This document shows, piece after piece, positions 1-8,531 of a DNA stretch of 42,259 nucleotides (its first letter is position 1; the number at the start of each line of letters is the position of its first letter). This stretch comes from JAOAPY01 sp041492185. Lineage in GTDB: Bacteria; Acidobacteriota; Blastocatellia; Pyrinomonadales; Pyrinomonadaceae. The stretch spans positions 1 to 42,259 of the forward strand of contig JBGPWL010000035.1 of NCBI GenBank assembly GCA_041492185.1, written 5' to 3'. The position numbers were made by a program, and so were the translations under genes. Under the pieces are notes generated by a model, which had not been told where the DNA came from, ran no database searches, and worked only from the letters and a program-made list of their open reading frames with translations.

Positions 1-2
1 CC

Positions 3-59
3 ACGTCGCGGGAGGAAACCAAAAGACTTTTGGAGGAGTCAGCGATTGTGTGGGAATGA
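3..59 (+). CDS. Possible 3' end of an upstream gene (partial)
   Basis: One frame is open from the left edge to a TGA at 57-59 and reads as a charged, helix-like tail ending in SAIVWE. All three forward frames are open for a short distance, so the choice of frame is a guess. The 5' part lies outside the window and no family can be named. The stretch from 60 to 299 shows no convincing gene. Confidence 0.2.
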   Translation, partial: TSREETKRLLEESAIVWE

Positions 60-299
60 TGCTGGCCGATTCAACCATCTCAAGCATGTATGATTTTGTG
101 TTCGCTGTATCGTTTTGAATGTCTTAATCGGACTTTCCAGCTCTCACTCAGTTCGCCTCATGTCTTCCTTGACAACAGTTGTGTATGCTTTTGTTCCTCC
201 CTCGTCTGATCCGCTGCGGATTTTGCAGCCCATTACCGCCAATAACGATCCTGGTCAATGGTACGAGTCTTGTTTCCAAATTGTGGGGGCAAGATAATC

Positions 300-890
300 A
301 TGGCCAAAGGAAAAAATAAGAACGCAAAAACGGAAGCCCGAGAATCGACAAAGAACCTACAACTGATCAGACGTGCGCCGAATATTGGAAATTGGCTCGG
401 CGCTCCTGGTGATCTAATGGGCCGCTTTCGGGATGAGATGGATCGACTGTTTGAGAATTTCGGTTTTGGCAATCTGACACGGACTTTCCCGCTTCGCGAA
501 AGCTTCGGTCTAAGCGCGTGGTCGCCGCAGGTCGAGGTGATCAAGCGCGAAGGAGAACTGATGATACGCGCGGACCTGCCGGGCTTGAAGAAGGACGAAG
601 TGAAAGTGGATCTCGCTGATGATCCGGTCACCATTGAGGGCGAACGCAAACAGGAACACGAAGAACGCGACGAAGGCTTTTATCGCAGCGAACGCAGCTA
701 CGGCCATTTCTATCGCCGGATTCCGCTTCCGGAAGGCGTCGACCTGGACACGGCAAGGGCAAACTTCCGTGATGGAGTACTCGAGATAACGATGGCCGCG
801 CCAGAAGTCAAAGAACGCAAAGCGCGAAAACTGGAAATCGCTGACGAGTCGGCAACGGCTAAAGCAAAGGCCGCCGGCGCCGTGAGATAA
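300..890 (+). CDS. Hsp20/alpha-crystallin family small heat shock protein
   Basis: Small heat shock proteins are ATP-independent cytoplasmic chaperones that hold unfolding proteins in large oligomers. The 196-residue product has a lysine-rich start (MAKGKNKNAK), a DRLFENFGFG-type N-terminal arm, then the alpha-crystallin domain at about residues 80-175. That domain shows the usual RADLPGLKKDEV strand, the VTIEGERK strand, the FYRSERSYGHFYRRIPLP segment and the DGVLEITM end. The domain normally closes with an I-x-I/V motif; KLEIAD near the C-terminus is a possible relic. The ATG at 300 is chosen because the GTG 14 codons upstream adds residues unlike the family. The next gene begins 40 bases later. 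No clear heat-shock promoter or CIRCE element was seen upstream. Confidence 0.95.
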   Translation: MAKGKNKNAKTEARESTKNLQLIRRAPNIGNWLGAPGDLMGRFRDEMDRLFENFGFGNLTRTFPLRESFGLSAWSPQVEVIKREGELMIRADLPGLKKDEVKVDLADDPVTIEGERKQEHEERDEGFYRSERSYGHFYRRIPLPEGVDLDTARANFRDGVLEITMAAPEVKERKARKLEIADESATAKAKAAGAVR

Positions 891-930
891 TGCTTTTCTG
901 CGCGCCGATTATTTCGGCAAAGGAAAACAG

Positions 931-1161
931 ATGCACGAACTGAAAGAAAGAAAGGTGACGTTACCGGAGTTGGCGCTGATCGCCGGCACGCGGGTCGCGC
1001 TCGGCGCCAGCATCGGTTTTGTCGTCTCTGAAAAGCTCGACGTAAAGCAAAGGAGAGCCGTGGGCTGGACGCTGCTGCTGATCGGCGCGCTCACCACGGT
1101 TCCTCTTGCTTTAGAGGTCCTCGGCCCGGAACGGCCATACGTCAACGGACTGACGAAATGA
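931..1161 (+). CDS. Small two-helix membrane protein, unknown
   Basis: The product is 76 residues and not recognised. It has a charged start (MHELKERKVTLPE), one hydrophobic helix at about residues 13-33, a short basic loop (LDVKQRRAV) and a second helix at about 45-66, so it should be a small inner-membrane hairpin. An AAAGGA ribosome site precedes the ATG. Its TGA overlaps the ATG of the next membrane protein in an ATGA arrangement, and that gene in turn touches the phosphatase gene, so the three are probably translated together. No function is assigned. Confidence 0.75.
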   Translation: MHELKERKVTLPELALIAGTRVALGASIGFVVSEKLDVKQRRAVGWTLLLIGALTTVPLALEVLGPERPYVNGLTK

Positions 1162-1574
1162 ATAAACCCGGCGGAGCAACCGTAAGCGCGGCGTTGATCG
1201 TTCTCATTTGCTTTTTTCTTCCGTGGGTGCAGGTGAGTTGCGGCGCCTCGAAGGACACGGCTACGGGGATCGATCTAGCTCGCGACGGCGATCGCGCGCT
1301 GTGGCTAATTCCGTTTTTGATGCTGGTCATTATCGTCCTCGGAATCGTGCGAGCGTTCCGGTCCGCGCGCATTGTATTTGGATTGACTAGTTTGCTAGGA
1401 GGGCTGGCAAGTCTGTATCTGATGAATCATCAGCGCTTGAAATTCGAAGACACGGGCGGCCTGATTAGCGCTCGCATGACTGGATGGTTTTGGCTGGGGT
1501 TGGGATCATCGATCGGAATCGTAGTGTTCGCGATTGTCGGTAATTTGCGAATCCCACGAAACCGGTCCGATTGA
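1158..1574 (+). CDS. Four-helix membrane protein, unknown
   Basis: The product is 138 residues with four hydrophobic stretches, at about residues 5-24, 48-67, 72-90 and 106-128, separated by short charged loops. The second loop is acidic (SKDTATGIDLARDGD). No motif of a named family is visible. The start overlaps the stop of the 76-residue membrane protein by four bases, and the end overlaps or abuts the metallophosphatase gene, which suggests one transcript and possibly a shared membrane-linked role. That link is inference from spacing alone. Confidence 0.75.
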   Translation: MNKPGGATVSAALIVLICFFLPWVQVSCGASKDTATGIDLARDGDRALWLIPFLMLVIIVLGIVRAFRSARIVFGLTSLLGGLASLYLMNHQRLKFEDTGGLISARMTGWFWLGLGSSIGIVVFAIVGNLRIPRNRSD

Positions 1575-1576
1575 AG

Positions 1577-2359
1577 ATGATGCGGTCAGCACATTCAAAG
1601 TTAGCAGCGCGCACGATTGTCGTCGGCGATCTTCACGGTTGTTACGACGAACTTCTGGATCTACTCACCGAAATTCACTTTGGATCAAACGATCGCGTGA
1701 TCGCCGTGGGCGATCTCGTGGTCAAGGGGCCGAAAAGCCGGGAGGTTCTCGATCTGTTTGTTTCTGATCCGCGTTTCTCTTCCGTCATCGGAAACCAGGA
1801 CCTCACGTTGCTCCGCTTCTGGCGCGGAGAAAAGCGCAAGCTAACCGGCTCGCAAAAAAGAGTCGCTAAGGAGCTGGAGGCGAATCGCGGACAGTACAGT
1901 TCGTATCTCGCGTCACTCCCAAACATGATCGATCTCGGTTCGCATGTTGTGGTGCATGCCGGCGTGCGCCCGGGCATTCCACTCCATGAGCAGTCGCCCG
2001 CCGACTTGATTGAGCTCCGCACACTCGGGAAAAAACGCACCAGTCGCAAAGGCATTCCCTGGTACGACGTGTATGACGATGACAAAATTGTCTTGTTCGG
2101 GCATTGGCCCGCGCTTAAACCGCGCGTTGCGCCGCGGGCCATCGGATTAGATACCGGATGCGTCTATGGCAATCGACTGACGGCCTTCATCGTCGAAACC
2201 GGGGAACTGCACAGCGTTCCCGCCATAATGGCTTACAGCAAAGGCAATCTCACCTTTCGCGCCGAAAGTAAGAAGGCGCGTCTGGCCGCAAGTCCTAATC
2301 GAAATCACAATCGATCGGCTCCGAAGCGGCAACGCATCACTTTAGAAATACCGGACTGA
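1577..2359 (+). CDS. Calcineurin-like metallophosphoesterase (PrpA/ApaH type)
   Basis: This family hydrolyses phosphoproteins or dinucleoside polyphosphates with a two-metal centre in the cytoplasm. The metal-binding blocks appear in order: GDLHG near residue 18, VGDLVVKGP near 46, GNQD near 72, HAGV near 129 and FGHW near 177, followed by DTGCVYGNRLTAF. The GNQD block carries Gln where most relatives have the catalytic His of GNHE/GNHD. The C-terminal tail (about residues 225-260) is basic and probably disordered. Two starts are possible: the ATG at 1577 used here, or a TTG at 1571 that overlaps the previous stop. Substrate cannot be read from the sequence. Confidence 0.88.
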   Translation: MMRSAHSKLAARTIVVGDLHGCYDELLDLLTEIHFGSNDRVIAVGDLVVKGPKSREVLDLFVSDPRFSSVIGNQDLTLLRFWRGEKRKLTGSQKRVAKELEANRGQYSSYLASLPNMIDLGSHVVVHAGVRPGIPLHEQSPADLIELRTLGKKRTSRKGIPWYDVYDDDKIVLFGHWPALKPRVAPRAIGLDTGCVYGNRLTAFIVETGELHSVPAIMAYSKGNLTFRAESKKARLAASPNRNHNRSAPKRQRITLEIPD

Positions 2360-2628
2360 ATCAATACACAATCAAGCACTGTTTTGTGACAATCAGACAC
2401 TCGGAGCCACCGAAACAAGCACTGAGCGGCGCGCGGATAAGTTGAACTTCAGGAACAGCGCTTGCTCAATCAAACCTCGATAGCCTCTTCCCATTTGATT
2501 GAATTCTGACGATGAGCCTGGCTGGCAATGAAAAACGCTTTCGAGATCTGGCACATCGACGGGTGCTCGCTTTCCCCCGCACCATTTAGCAAATCCGATT
2601 CAAATTAGGAGCAGGAAGAGAAACACAG

Positions 2629-4797
2629 ATGTCCATGGTAGCAAGAAAAGAAATATTCGAGGTTAAGAAGTCCGCTTCAGTTCTGCCGCTTAGGCGGAGC
2701 GTGGCGGCGCCTAAACCGCTCTTGCTCAATCGCGAGCTGAGCTTGCTTGAATTTCACGGGCGAGTGCTCGAAGAAGCGCTGGACGAGAGCAACCCGCTGC
2801 TCGAGCGGCTGAAATTTCTTTCGATCTTCTCGTCGAATATTGATGAGTTTTTCATGATTCGAGTCTCCGGCTTGAAGGAAGAACTCGAGGAAAACGTCAA
2901 CGAGCTTTCTCCCGATGGAATGACGCCGGCAGAACAGTTGGACCGAATCCGCGAGATGTTGGCGCCAATGATCGCGGCGCAGATGAATTGTTTGCGTTTC
3001 GAAATTCTGTCTCAACTCAGGAACGAAGGGATCGAAATAGCATCCTACGATTCGCTGAACAGTGTTGAGCTGCATCTGCTTGATTCCTATTTCGCGGAAA
3101 AAGTTTTTCCCGTGCTGACGCCGCTGGCTGTTGATCCCAGCCATCCGTTTCCTTACATCTCGCCGTTGAGTCTGAATCTGGGCTTGATGGTGGAAACGCC
3201 GAACGATGATGCTTCGACCAAAACTCATGCTGCGCGGCCCGAAGTTCGTTTCGTGCGCATCAAGGTTCCATCAGTTGTACCGCGGCTGGTTCCCGTTCGC
3301 TCAGCGCACCCAAAATTTGTTTTCCTGGAAGAATTGATCGTCGCAAACATCGATTCATTGTTCCCCGGCACATCGGCTGGCGAAGCCAGCACTTTTCGCG
3401 TGACTCGCGATGCCGACATCGAAATCCGCGATGATGAAGCGGAGGACTTGCTCGGTTCGGTGCAACAGGAACTGCGTAAACGCCGGTTTGGCGCTCCCGT
3501 ACGACTCGAAGTCTCAAGCGCGATGTCCGACGAGATGGTCGAGTATCTGACAGATTCACTCGGTCTGACGGCAGACGACGTATACGTAGTCGATGGACCA
3601 CTCAATGTTCAGGACTTGATGACGCTCTATGAGCTTGATCGGCCGGATCTGAAAGACGAGCCCTTTGAACCGGTAATTCCGGCCTGCCTCGACACCCGCA
3701 CGTCGCTGTTCGAGGCCATCAAGGAGCAGGACATTCTGCTGCATCATCCCTTTGATTCCTACCGGTTCGTAACCGATTTCGTCAACGCTGCGGTGAGCGA
3801 CCGCGATGTCGTGGCGATCAAGATCTGTCTATATCGCACGGGACCTGACTCGCCGATTCCGCCCGCGTTGATCAGGGCCAGCGAGTGCGGGAAACAAGTG
3901 ACGGCTTTGATCGAACTGAAGGCTCGCTTTGACGAAGCGCACAACATTGAATGGGCCCGACGTCTAGACCGGGCGGGCGTGCACGTCGTTTACGGCGTGC
4001 TCGGTTTGAAAACGCACGGCAAGGTCACGCTGGTGGTTCGTCGCGAAGGCGAGGCGCTGCGACGTTACGTGCACATCGCGTCGGGCAATTACAATCCCAC
4101 GACTTCCTGCACGTACACGGACCTGAGTCTTTTTACGGCCAACGAAGAGATCGGCGCCGATGCCAGCGACTTTTTTAATTACCTGACTGGGTGCTCCAGA
4201 CAGTCTTCGTATCGTCAACTGATTGTGGCGCCCGTCAATCTCCGCGAGAGAATAACGGCGCTGATCGATCGCGAGATCGCGCACCAGAAAGCAGGGCGGC
4301 CCGCGCGCATCATCGCGAAGATGAACCGGCTGGCCGATAAGGAGATAATTCAAAAGCTGTACGAGGCATCGCAGGCGGGCGTTCCGATCGACCTGATTGT
4401 GCGTGGCATCTGCATGTTGCGGCCGGGCGTGCCGGAAATTTCGGAAACGATCACCGTGAGAAGCATTGTCGGCCGCTTTCTTGAGCACAGCCGCATCTTC
4501 TATTTCGCCAACGACAACGATGAGGAAGTCTATTTCGGCAGCTCGGATTGGATGCACCGCAATCTCGAAAACCGAGTGGAAGTGCTCGCGCCGGTCATTG
4601 ACCCCGCTTTGAAACGGTACTTGAAAAAAGACGTTCTCGCCGCGTACCTGCGCGATAACGAAAAAGCGCGGAAGCTTTTGCCGACTGGAAAATACGAGCG
4701 CGCCGAACCCGGGATTGAAACACAGAAGTTCGACGCGCAGGCGTACTTTATGAACCGCAGTCGAAAGGAGAATTCAGATCATGCGACAACAACTTAG
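2629..4797 (+). CDS. ppk1: Polyphosphate kinase 1
   Basis: PPK1 reversibly makes inorganic polyphosphate from ATP through a phosphohistidine intermediate. The 722-residue product has the full family length. It starts its N-terminal domain with LLNRELSLLEFHGRVLEEA, continues through SIFSSNIDEFFMIRVSGL, and has two phospholipase-D-like catalytic domains. The phosphoacceptor His is H463 in LKTHGKVTL, followed by YVHIASGNYNPTT; the second catalytic His is H620 in FLEHSRIF. An AGGAAGAG ribosome site precedes the ATG. The 3' end overlaps the next gene by 17 bases, so the two are translationally linked. No obvious Pho box was seen in the 270-base gap upstream, which contains no gene. Confidence 0.97.
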   Translation: MSMVARKEIFEVKKSASVLPLRRSVAAPKPLLLNRELSLLEFHGRVLEEALDESNPLLERLKFLSIFSSNIDEFFMIRVSGLKEELEENVNELSPDGMTPAEQLDRIREMLAPMIAAQMNCLRFEILSQLRNEGIEIASYDSLNSVELHLLDSYFAEKVFPVLTPLAVDPSHPFPYISPLSLNLGLMVETPNDDASTKTHAARPEVRFVRIKVPSVVPRLVPVRSAHPKFVFLEELIVANIDSLFPGTSAGEASTFRVTRDADIEIRDDEAEDLLGSVQQELRKRRFGAPVRLEVSSAMSDEMVEYLTDSLGLTADDVYVVDGPLNVQDLMTLYELDRPDLKDEPFEPVIPACLDTRTSLFEAIKEQDILLHHPFDSYRFVTDFVNAAVSDRDVVAIKICLYRTGPDSPIPPALIRASECGKQVTALIELKARFDEAHNIEWARRLDRAGVHVVYGVLGLKTHGKVTLVVRREGEALRRYVHIASGNYNPTTSCTYTDLSLFTANEEIGADASDFFNYLTGCSRQSSYRQLIVAPVNLRERITALIDREIAHQKAGRPARIIAKMNRLADKEIIQKLYEASQAGVPIDLIVRGICMLRPGVPEISETITVRSIVGRFLEHSRIFYFANDNDEEVYFGSSDWMHRNLENRVEVLAPVIDPALKRYLKKDVLAAYLRDNEKARKLLPTGKYERAEPGIETQKFDAQAYFMNRSRKENSDHATTT

Positions 4798-5761
4798 AAT
4801 TCGTAAGCTGTGTGCTCTTGCGATATGTATGAGTCTCGCTTTTACTTCGCTCGGCATCGCGGGACAGGATAAGTCCAAAAAAGAAAAGCCGCTGCCGCCG
4901 GGCACGCCGATCCTTTGGCGCGAGCCAACCGATATTGAGTCGCGCGATCTTTATTTGGGACCGGGGGGCGAATCGATGAAGCCGGATCTGAGCAAAGTCA
5001 CCTTGATCAGAAAAGAATCGGGTGGCTATTCGACGAAATATCGTGTGCGCGACGGCTCGGGTCGCGAGTGGGTGGCGAAGATTGGAAAAGAATCTCAGGC
5101 CGAAACCGCAGCCGTACGCCTGATGTGGGCCGTTGGCTATTTCGCCGACGTGAATTATCTGGTGCCACAGGTCCGAGTCGAAGGCCTCGACAAAACTTTG
5201 GAGAACGTTAGATTTGGCGCGAGGCCGAAGGACGAGAAAAGGTTCGATGGCTGGAAGTGGGACGACAATCCTTTCGTGGGCACGCGCGAATTTCAGGGCC
5301 TGAAGATCATGATGGCGCTGCTCAATAATTGGGACATCAAGGACACCAACAACAAGATTGTTGCCGTTCGCAACGACGCCGGCGATTACGAACTCCGTTA
5401 TTTGGTTCACGATCTCGGCGGGACGTTCGGAAAAGTCAGCAGCGTCCCGCGCGTCTTTCAATTCAAGCCCGACCGCAACAACCCAAAAGAGTATGAGAAG
5501 GTGCGTTTGATCGATGGAGTTAAAGAAGGCCGGATTGACTTTCACTACTCGGTCAAGCGCAACAACTTATTCAAAGACATCACTCTGGACGACGCTCAGT
5601 GGCTCAGCACATGGTTGTCGCGGCTGAGCGATAAACAAATCGAGGACGCGTTCCGCGCCGCCAATTACAGTCCGGAAGAAATTCGTATGCTTGCCGACGG
5701 ATTGCGACGGCGAATAAACGAGCTGGTCGAGTTGCCGAAGCGCCAGCAAGCGGCAAGGTAA
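4781..5761 (+). CDS. Secreted protein with kinase-like catalytic motifs
   Basis: The 326-residue product begins with a signal peptide (basic start, hydrophobic core 10-27, likely cleavage near GIA-GQ). The mature part carries what look like protein-kinase-fold landmarks: a Gly/Ser-rich strand (SGGYSTKYRV, 80-89), K100 in EWVAKIG, E108 in AETAAVRL, a D185-I-K187-D-T-N190 block like the D-x-K-x-x-N catalytic loop, and D211-L-G in the DFG position followed by GTFGK. This resembles HipA/Fam20/PI4K-type atypical kinases rather than classical ones. A ribosome site (AAAGGAG) lies inside the ppk1 end and the gene overlaps ppk1 by 17 bases. The kinase reading is inferred from motif order; the extracytoplasmic location and the source of phosphate are open. 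Confidence 0.72.
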   Translation: MRQQLRIRKLCALAICMSLAFTSLGIAGQDKSKKEKPLPPGTPILWREPTDIESRDLYLGPGGESMKPDLSKVTLIRKESGGYSTKYRVRDGSGREWVAKIGKESQAETAAVRLMWAVGYFADVNYLVPQVRVEGLDKTLENVRFGARPKDEKRFDGWKWDDNPFVGTREFQGLKIMMALLNNWDIKDTNNKIVAVRNDAGDYELRYLVHDLGGTFGKVSSVPRVFQFKPDRNNPKEYEKVRLIDGVKEGRIDFHYSVKRNNLFKDITLDDAQWLSTWLSRLSDKQIEDAFRAANYSPEEIRMLADGLRRRINELVELPKRQQAAR

Positions 5762-5849
5762 CGCTCTGACGATCGCACGTCTGCCTGGGCGCATCAGGCC
5801 ATCAAACCTGGTGCGCAATCGTCAAAGGCCGGCGAGTCCGAGCTTCGTC

Positions 5850-7646
5850 ATGAAGAAGAAAATTCAGATCTCGTATCTGCTCCGGCCTCACTGGAAGACG
5901 CTCACCATAGCGTTCGTGGCCGTCCTGGGCGAGACCTTCACCGATTTGCTCGAGCCGTGGCCCTTGAAGATCGTTTTCGATTACGTGCTCGCCGGCAAGA
6001 CGATGCCTGACTGGCTCGGCACTCTGATCAATTCAACGCTTGGTTACGATCGAACTGCGATCCTGGGATTCGCGGCGCTGGCGGTCGTGGTCATCGCCGC
6101 TGTAGGCGCGGTGAGCACTTACACGGAAAAGTATCTCACCACTTCCGTCGCTCAATGGGTGATGCATGATCTGCGCCGCACACTCTACCACCACATTCAA
6201 CGATTATCGTTGACGTATCACGACCACAAGAAGACAGGCGATCTGATTAGCCGGGTCACCAGCGATATCGACGCGATTCAGGATTTCATTTCACAGGCGC
6301 TGCTCGGCATGATTGTTAATGCGCTGACCCTGGTCGGCATGCTCGTCATCATGTTTTATCTCGACTGGCGCTTTACGTTGATTGCTCTGTCAGTCGCTCC
6401 GGTTTTGTTTGCGGTGGTTTACACATTTACGCGACGCATCAAGCAAGCTTCGCGCGACGTCCGGAAAAAAGAGGGTGAAGTTGTTTCCGTAGTAGCCGAA
6501 GTGTTGTCCTCGATTCGCGTGGTCAAAGCCTTTGCGCGTGAAGACTACGAACAACAGCGCTTCGAACAACAGAGTCTCGAGAGTGTCGAGACAGCTCTGC
6601 GCGCTCGCAGTCTGAAAGCAAAGCTGGCCCCGATAGTGCAAATCCTCGTCGCGGCGGGAACCAGCCTCGTGCTCTGGTACGGTGTGAGTCTCGTGCTGGA
6701 TGGTGAAATCAGTCCAGGCTCGCTGCTGGTTTTTCTGCTCTATCTCGGCAAGATGTATAAGCCGATGCGTGAGCTTTCCAAGATGACCGACACATTGTCG
6801 AAGACGGCTGTTGGTTACGAGCGCATTCAGGAAGTCATCGACACCGAACGCGAGGTGCGCAACCTGCCAGGCGCGCGAATCGCGCCCACGTTCAAAGGCG
6901 CGATCGCATTTGATCACGTCCATTTTGGGTACACGAAGGATCAGCCGATATTGAAAGACGTAAATTTCAACATCGAGCCAGGACAACTCGCGGCGCTCGT
7001 GGGCCCCACGGGCGCCGGCAAGACGACAATCGCGAGTTTGGTTCCGCGCTTCTATGATCCACTCGATGGTCGGGTCAAGATCGATGGCCACGACGTGCGC
7101 AGCTACAGAATAAAGTCTCTGCGGCAGCAGATCAGTTTTGTTTTGCAGGAGACGCTGCTTTTCCGGGCTCCAGTTTGGCAGAACATCGCGTATGGCCGGC
7201 CCGAAGCTACGCGCGAAGAGATCGTCCAGGCGGCGAAACTGGCGAACGCCGACGAGTTTATCGCTCGCATGCCCGAAGGCTACGACACAATGGTCGGCGA
7301 GCGCGGCGTGACTGTATCAGGTGGCCAGCGGCAGCGCATCGCTATCGCCCGTGCGATCATACGCAACGCGCCGATTCTAATCCTCGACGAACCCACTTCG
7401 AGCCTTGATGCCGCCTCGGAAGAACTCGTTCTGGAAGCACTGGGCAGGCTGATGGAAGGAAAGACGACAATCGTCATTGCGCATCGGCTAACAACAGTTC
7501 AGCGCGCAGATGTGATCTTCGTGCTCGACAAAGGAACGATCGTTGAGCGAGGAAAACATGAAGAGCTGATCCGGCGCGGTGGTCTTTATGCCGATCTCTA
7601 TGATCTTCAGTATCGCGGCGATCAAGTTAGCGCTCTTACCGCGTAA
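5850..7646 (+). CDS. ABC exporter, fused permease and ATPase (MsbA/lipid-drug type)
   Basis: This is a half-transporter expected to work as a homodimer in the inner membrane, exporting a lipid, peptide or drug. The 598 residues divide into a six-helix membrane domain (about 20-310) and an ATPase domain (about 350-590). The ATPase shows Walker A GPTGAGKTT near 387, the Q-loop SFVLQETLLF, signature VSGGQRQRIAIARA near 490, Walker B ILILDEPTSSLD near 510 and the switch His in VIAHRLTT. The ATG at 5850 begins MKKKIQISYLLRPHWK, typical of the family; a GTG at 5811 would add 13 unconvincing residues. It follows the secreted kinase-like gene by 88 bases. The substrate cannot be predicted. Confidence 0.93.
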   Translation: MKKKIQISYLLRPHWKTLTIAFVAVLGETFTDLLEPWPLKIVFDYVLAGKTMPDWLGTLINSTLGYDRTAILGFAALAVVVIAAVGAVSTYTEKYLTTSVAQWVMHDLRRTLYHHIQRLSLTYHDHKKTGDLISRVTSDIDAIQDFISQALLGMIVNALTLVGMLVIMFYLDWRFTLIALSVAPVLFAVVYTFTRRIKQASRDVRKKEGEVVSVVAEVLSSIRVVKAFAREDYEQQRFEQQSLESVETALRARSLKAKLAPIVQILVAAGTSLVLWYGVSLVLDGEISPGSLLVFLLYLGKMYKPMRELSKMTDTLSKTAVGYERIQEVIDTEREVRNLPGARIAPTFKGAIAFDHVHFGYTKDQPILKDVNFNIEPGQLAALVGPTGAGKTTIASLVPRFYDPLDGRVKIDGHDVRSYRIKSLRQQISFVLQETLLFRAPVWQNIAYGRPEATREEIVQAAKLANADEFIARMPEGYDTMVGERGVTVSGGQRQRIAIARAIIRNAPILILDEPTSSLDAASEELVLEALGRLMEGKTTIVIAHRLTTVQRADVIFVLDKGTIVERGKHEELIRRGGLYADLYDLQYRGDQVSALTA

Positions 7647-7660
7647 GAAATAGAAAAAGA

Positions 7661-7690
7661 CAAACAAAAAGACCGCCCGGTCAGGCGGTC
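7661..7690 (-). terminator. Rho-independent terminator of the secreted phosphatase gene
   Basis: GACCGCC (7671-7677) and GGCGGTC (7684-7690) form a perfect 7-bp GC-rich stem with a 6-base loop. On the - strand the stem is followed by TTTTTGTTTG, the expected U-run. It lies 26 bases past the phosphatase stop codon. The + strand lacks a T-run after the stem, so it probably serves the - strand gene, although it also sits just after the ABC exporter. Confidence 0.8.
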
Positions 7691-7715
7691 TCCCCGGGTT
7701 CGAATGGGATCGCGC

Positions 7716-8312
7716 TTACTTGTTTGTTTTGGTAGCGGTTGTCGCAGCCGCGGCATTCGCCGGCATGTGCTGCGAGTAATCCTGCACGTACTGCTTCAGC
7801 GCTCCGTGGCCCCAGCGCGTGTAAAAGTCGTACTGCTTCATCTCCGCATAAGCCTGATCGAAATTCCACTGGTTGTGGGTGAACCGGTAAACCGCGCCCA
7901 CCACGCCGGTGCGATGCCGGCCGCCCGCGCAGTGGACGAAAAACTTGCCGGTTGCCGGATCGTCAACCAGCTTCAAGAACGCTGCGATCTGCTCAGCCTT
8001 GGGGTAATCGCTGTCGCTCATGGGAATGTTGACGTAGCGCATTCCCAGCGCTTCAACGTCTCTTTTCTCATAGGACGTAGGGTTATCTTGCAGGTCGATC
8101 ACCGTCTTAACCCCCAGCGCCGCAAGGTCTTTGTAATCTGCTTCTTTCGGCTGCGCACCGCGATAAAATCGCTCATCCATCTGACCAAAATTCTTAATCT
8201 TGACGTTCGAAGAATCCTTGGCCTTGTCCTGGCCAAATGAAACTGCTGTGACTGCAAGGGTTGCGGTCAGCACTGCGAGACGAACAAAAAGGGTACTTCT
8301 TTTGAATTGCAT
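7716..8312 (-). CDS. Secreted dual-specificity/tyrosine-type protein phosphatase
   Basis: Enzymes of this fold remove phosphate through a cysteine nucleophile. The 198-residue product has a signal peptide (MQFKRSTLFVRLAVLTATLA, cleavage near SFG-QD) and one catalytic domain. The active-site loop is HC128AGGRHR134TG, an exact HCx5RT. Earlier blocks are FYRGAQPKEADY and the GVKTVIDLQD strand; D100 or D102 in MSDSDYP is the likely general acid. The C-terminus is a short Ala/Thr/Lys tail. A GAGGAG ribosome site precedes the ATG. It stands alone with its own terminator and faces the ABC exporter. Export to the periplasm suggests a substrate outside the cytoplasm, possibly a phosphorylated protein, inositol phosphate or polysaccharide. 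Confidence 0.9.
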   Translation of the reverse strand: MQFKRSTLFVRLAVLTATLAVTAVSFGQDKAKDSSNVKIKNFGQMDERFYRGAQPKEADYKDLAALGVKTVIDLQDNPTSYEKRDVEALGMRYVNIPMSDSDYPKAEQIAAFLKLVDDPATGKFFVHCAGGRHRTGVVGAVYRFTHNQWNFDQAYAEMKQYDFYTRWGHGALKQYVQDYSQHMPANAAAATTATKTNK

Positions 8313-8531
8313 TCCTTACTCCTCGGTCCGAAGCGAAAGCCATTCGGACTATAGCTAAACTGTCTGAAATTCTCCAGGGAATCTCGACGATCCGGGGATG
8401 GAATCGGCAATTCTTTTGGGGAGCTGCGGCTTCCAACTGGTTTCGTGAAGATCGCCTCAAAAAGCGGCGTGAGGTCGGGAACTCATCGCTGACCAACGGT
8501 TAGCATCGACTCAAGCCCGTCGGTCACGAAA

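Noticed and set aside
169..197. TTGACA with a possible -10 upstream of the Hsp20 gene
   Set aside because: No acceptable -10 element lies 16-18 bases downstream and no sigma-32 or CIRCE pattern was found.
4748..5545. Long - strand open frame of 265 residues
   Set aside because: It is antisense to the secreted kinase-like gene, which has a signal peptide and a ribosome site.
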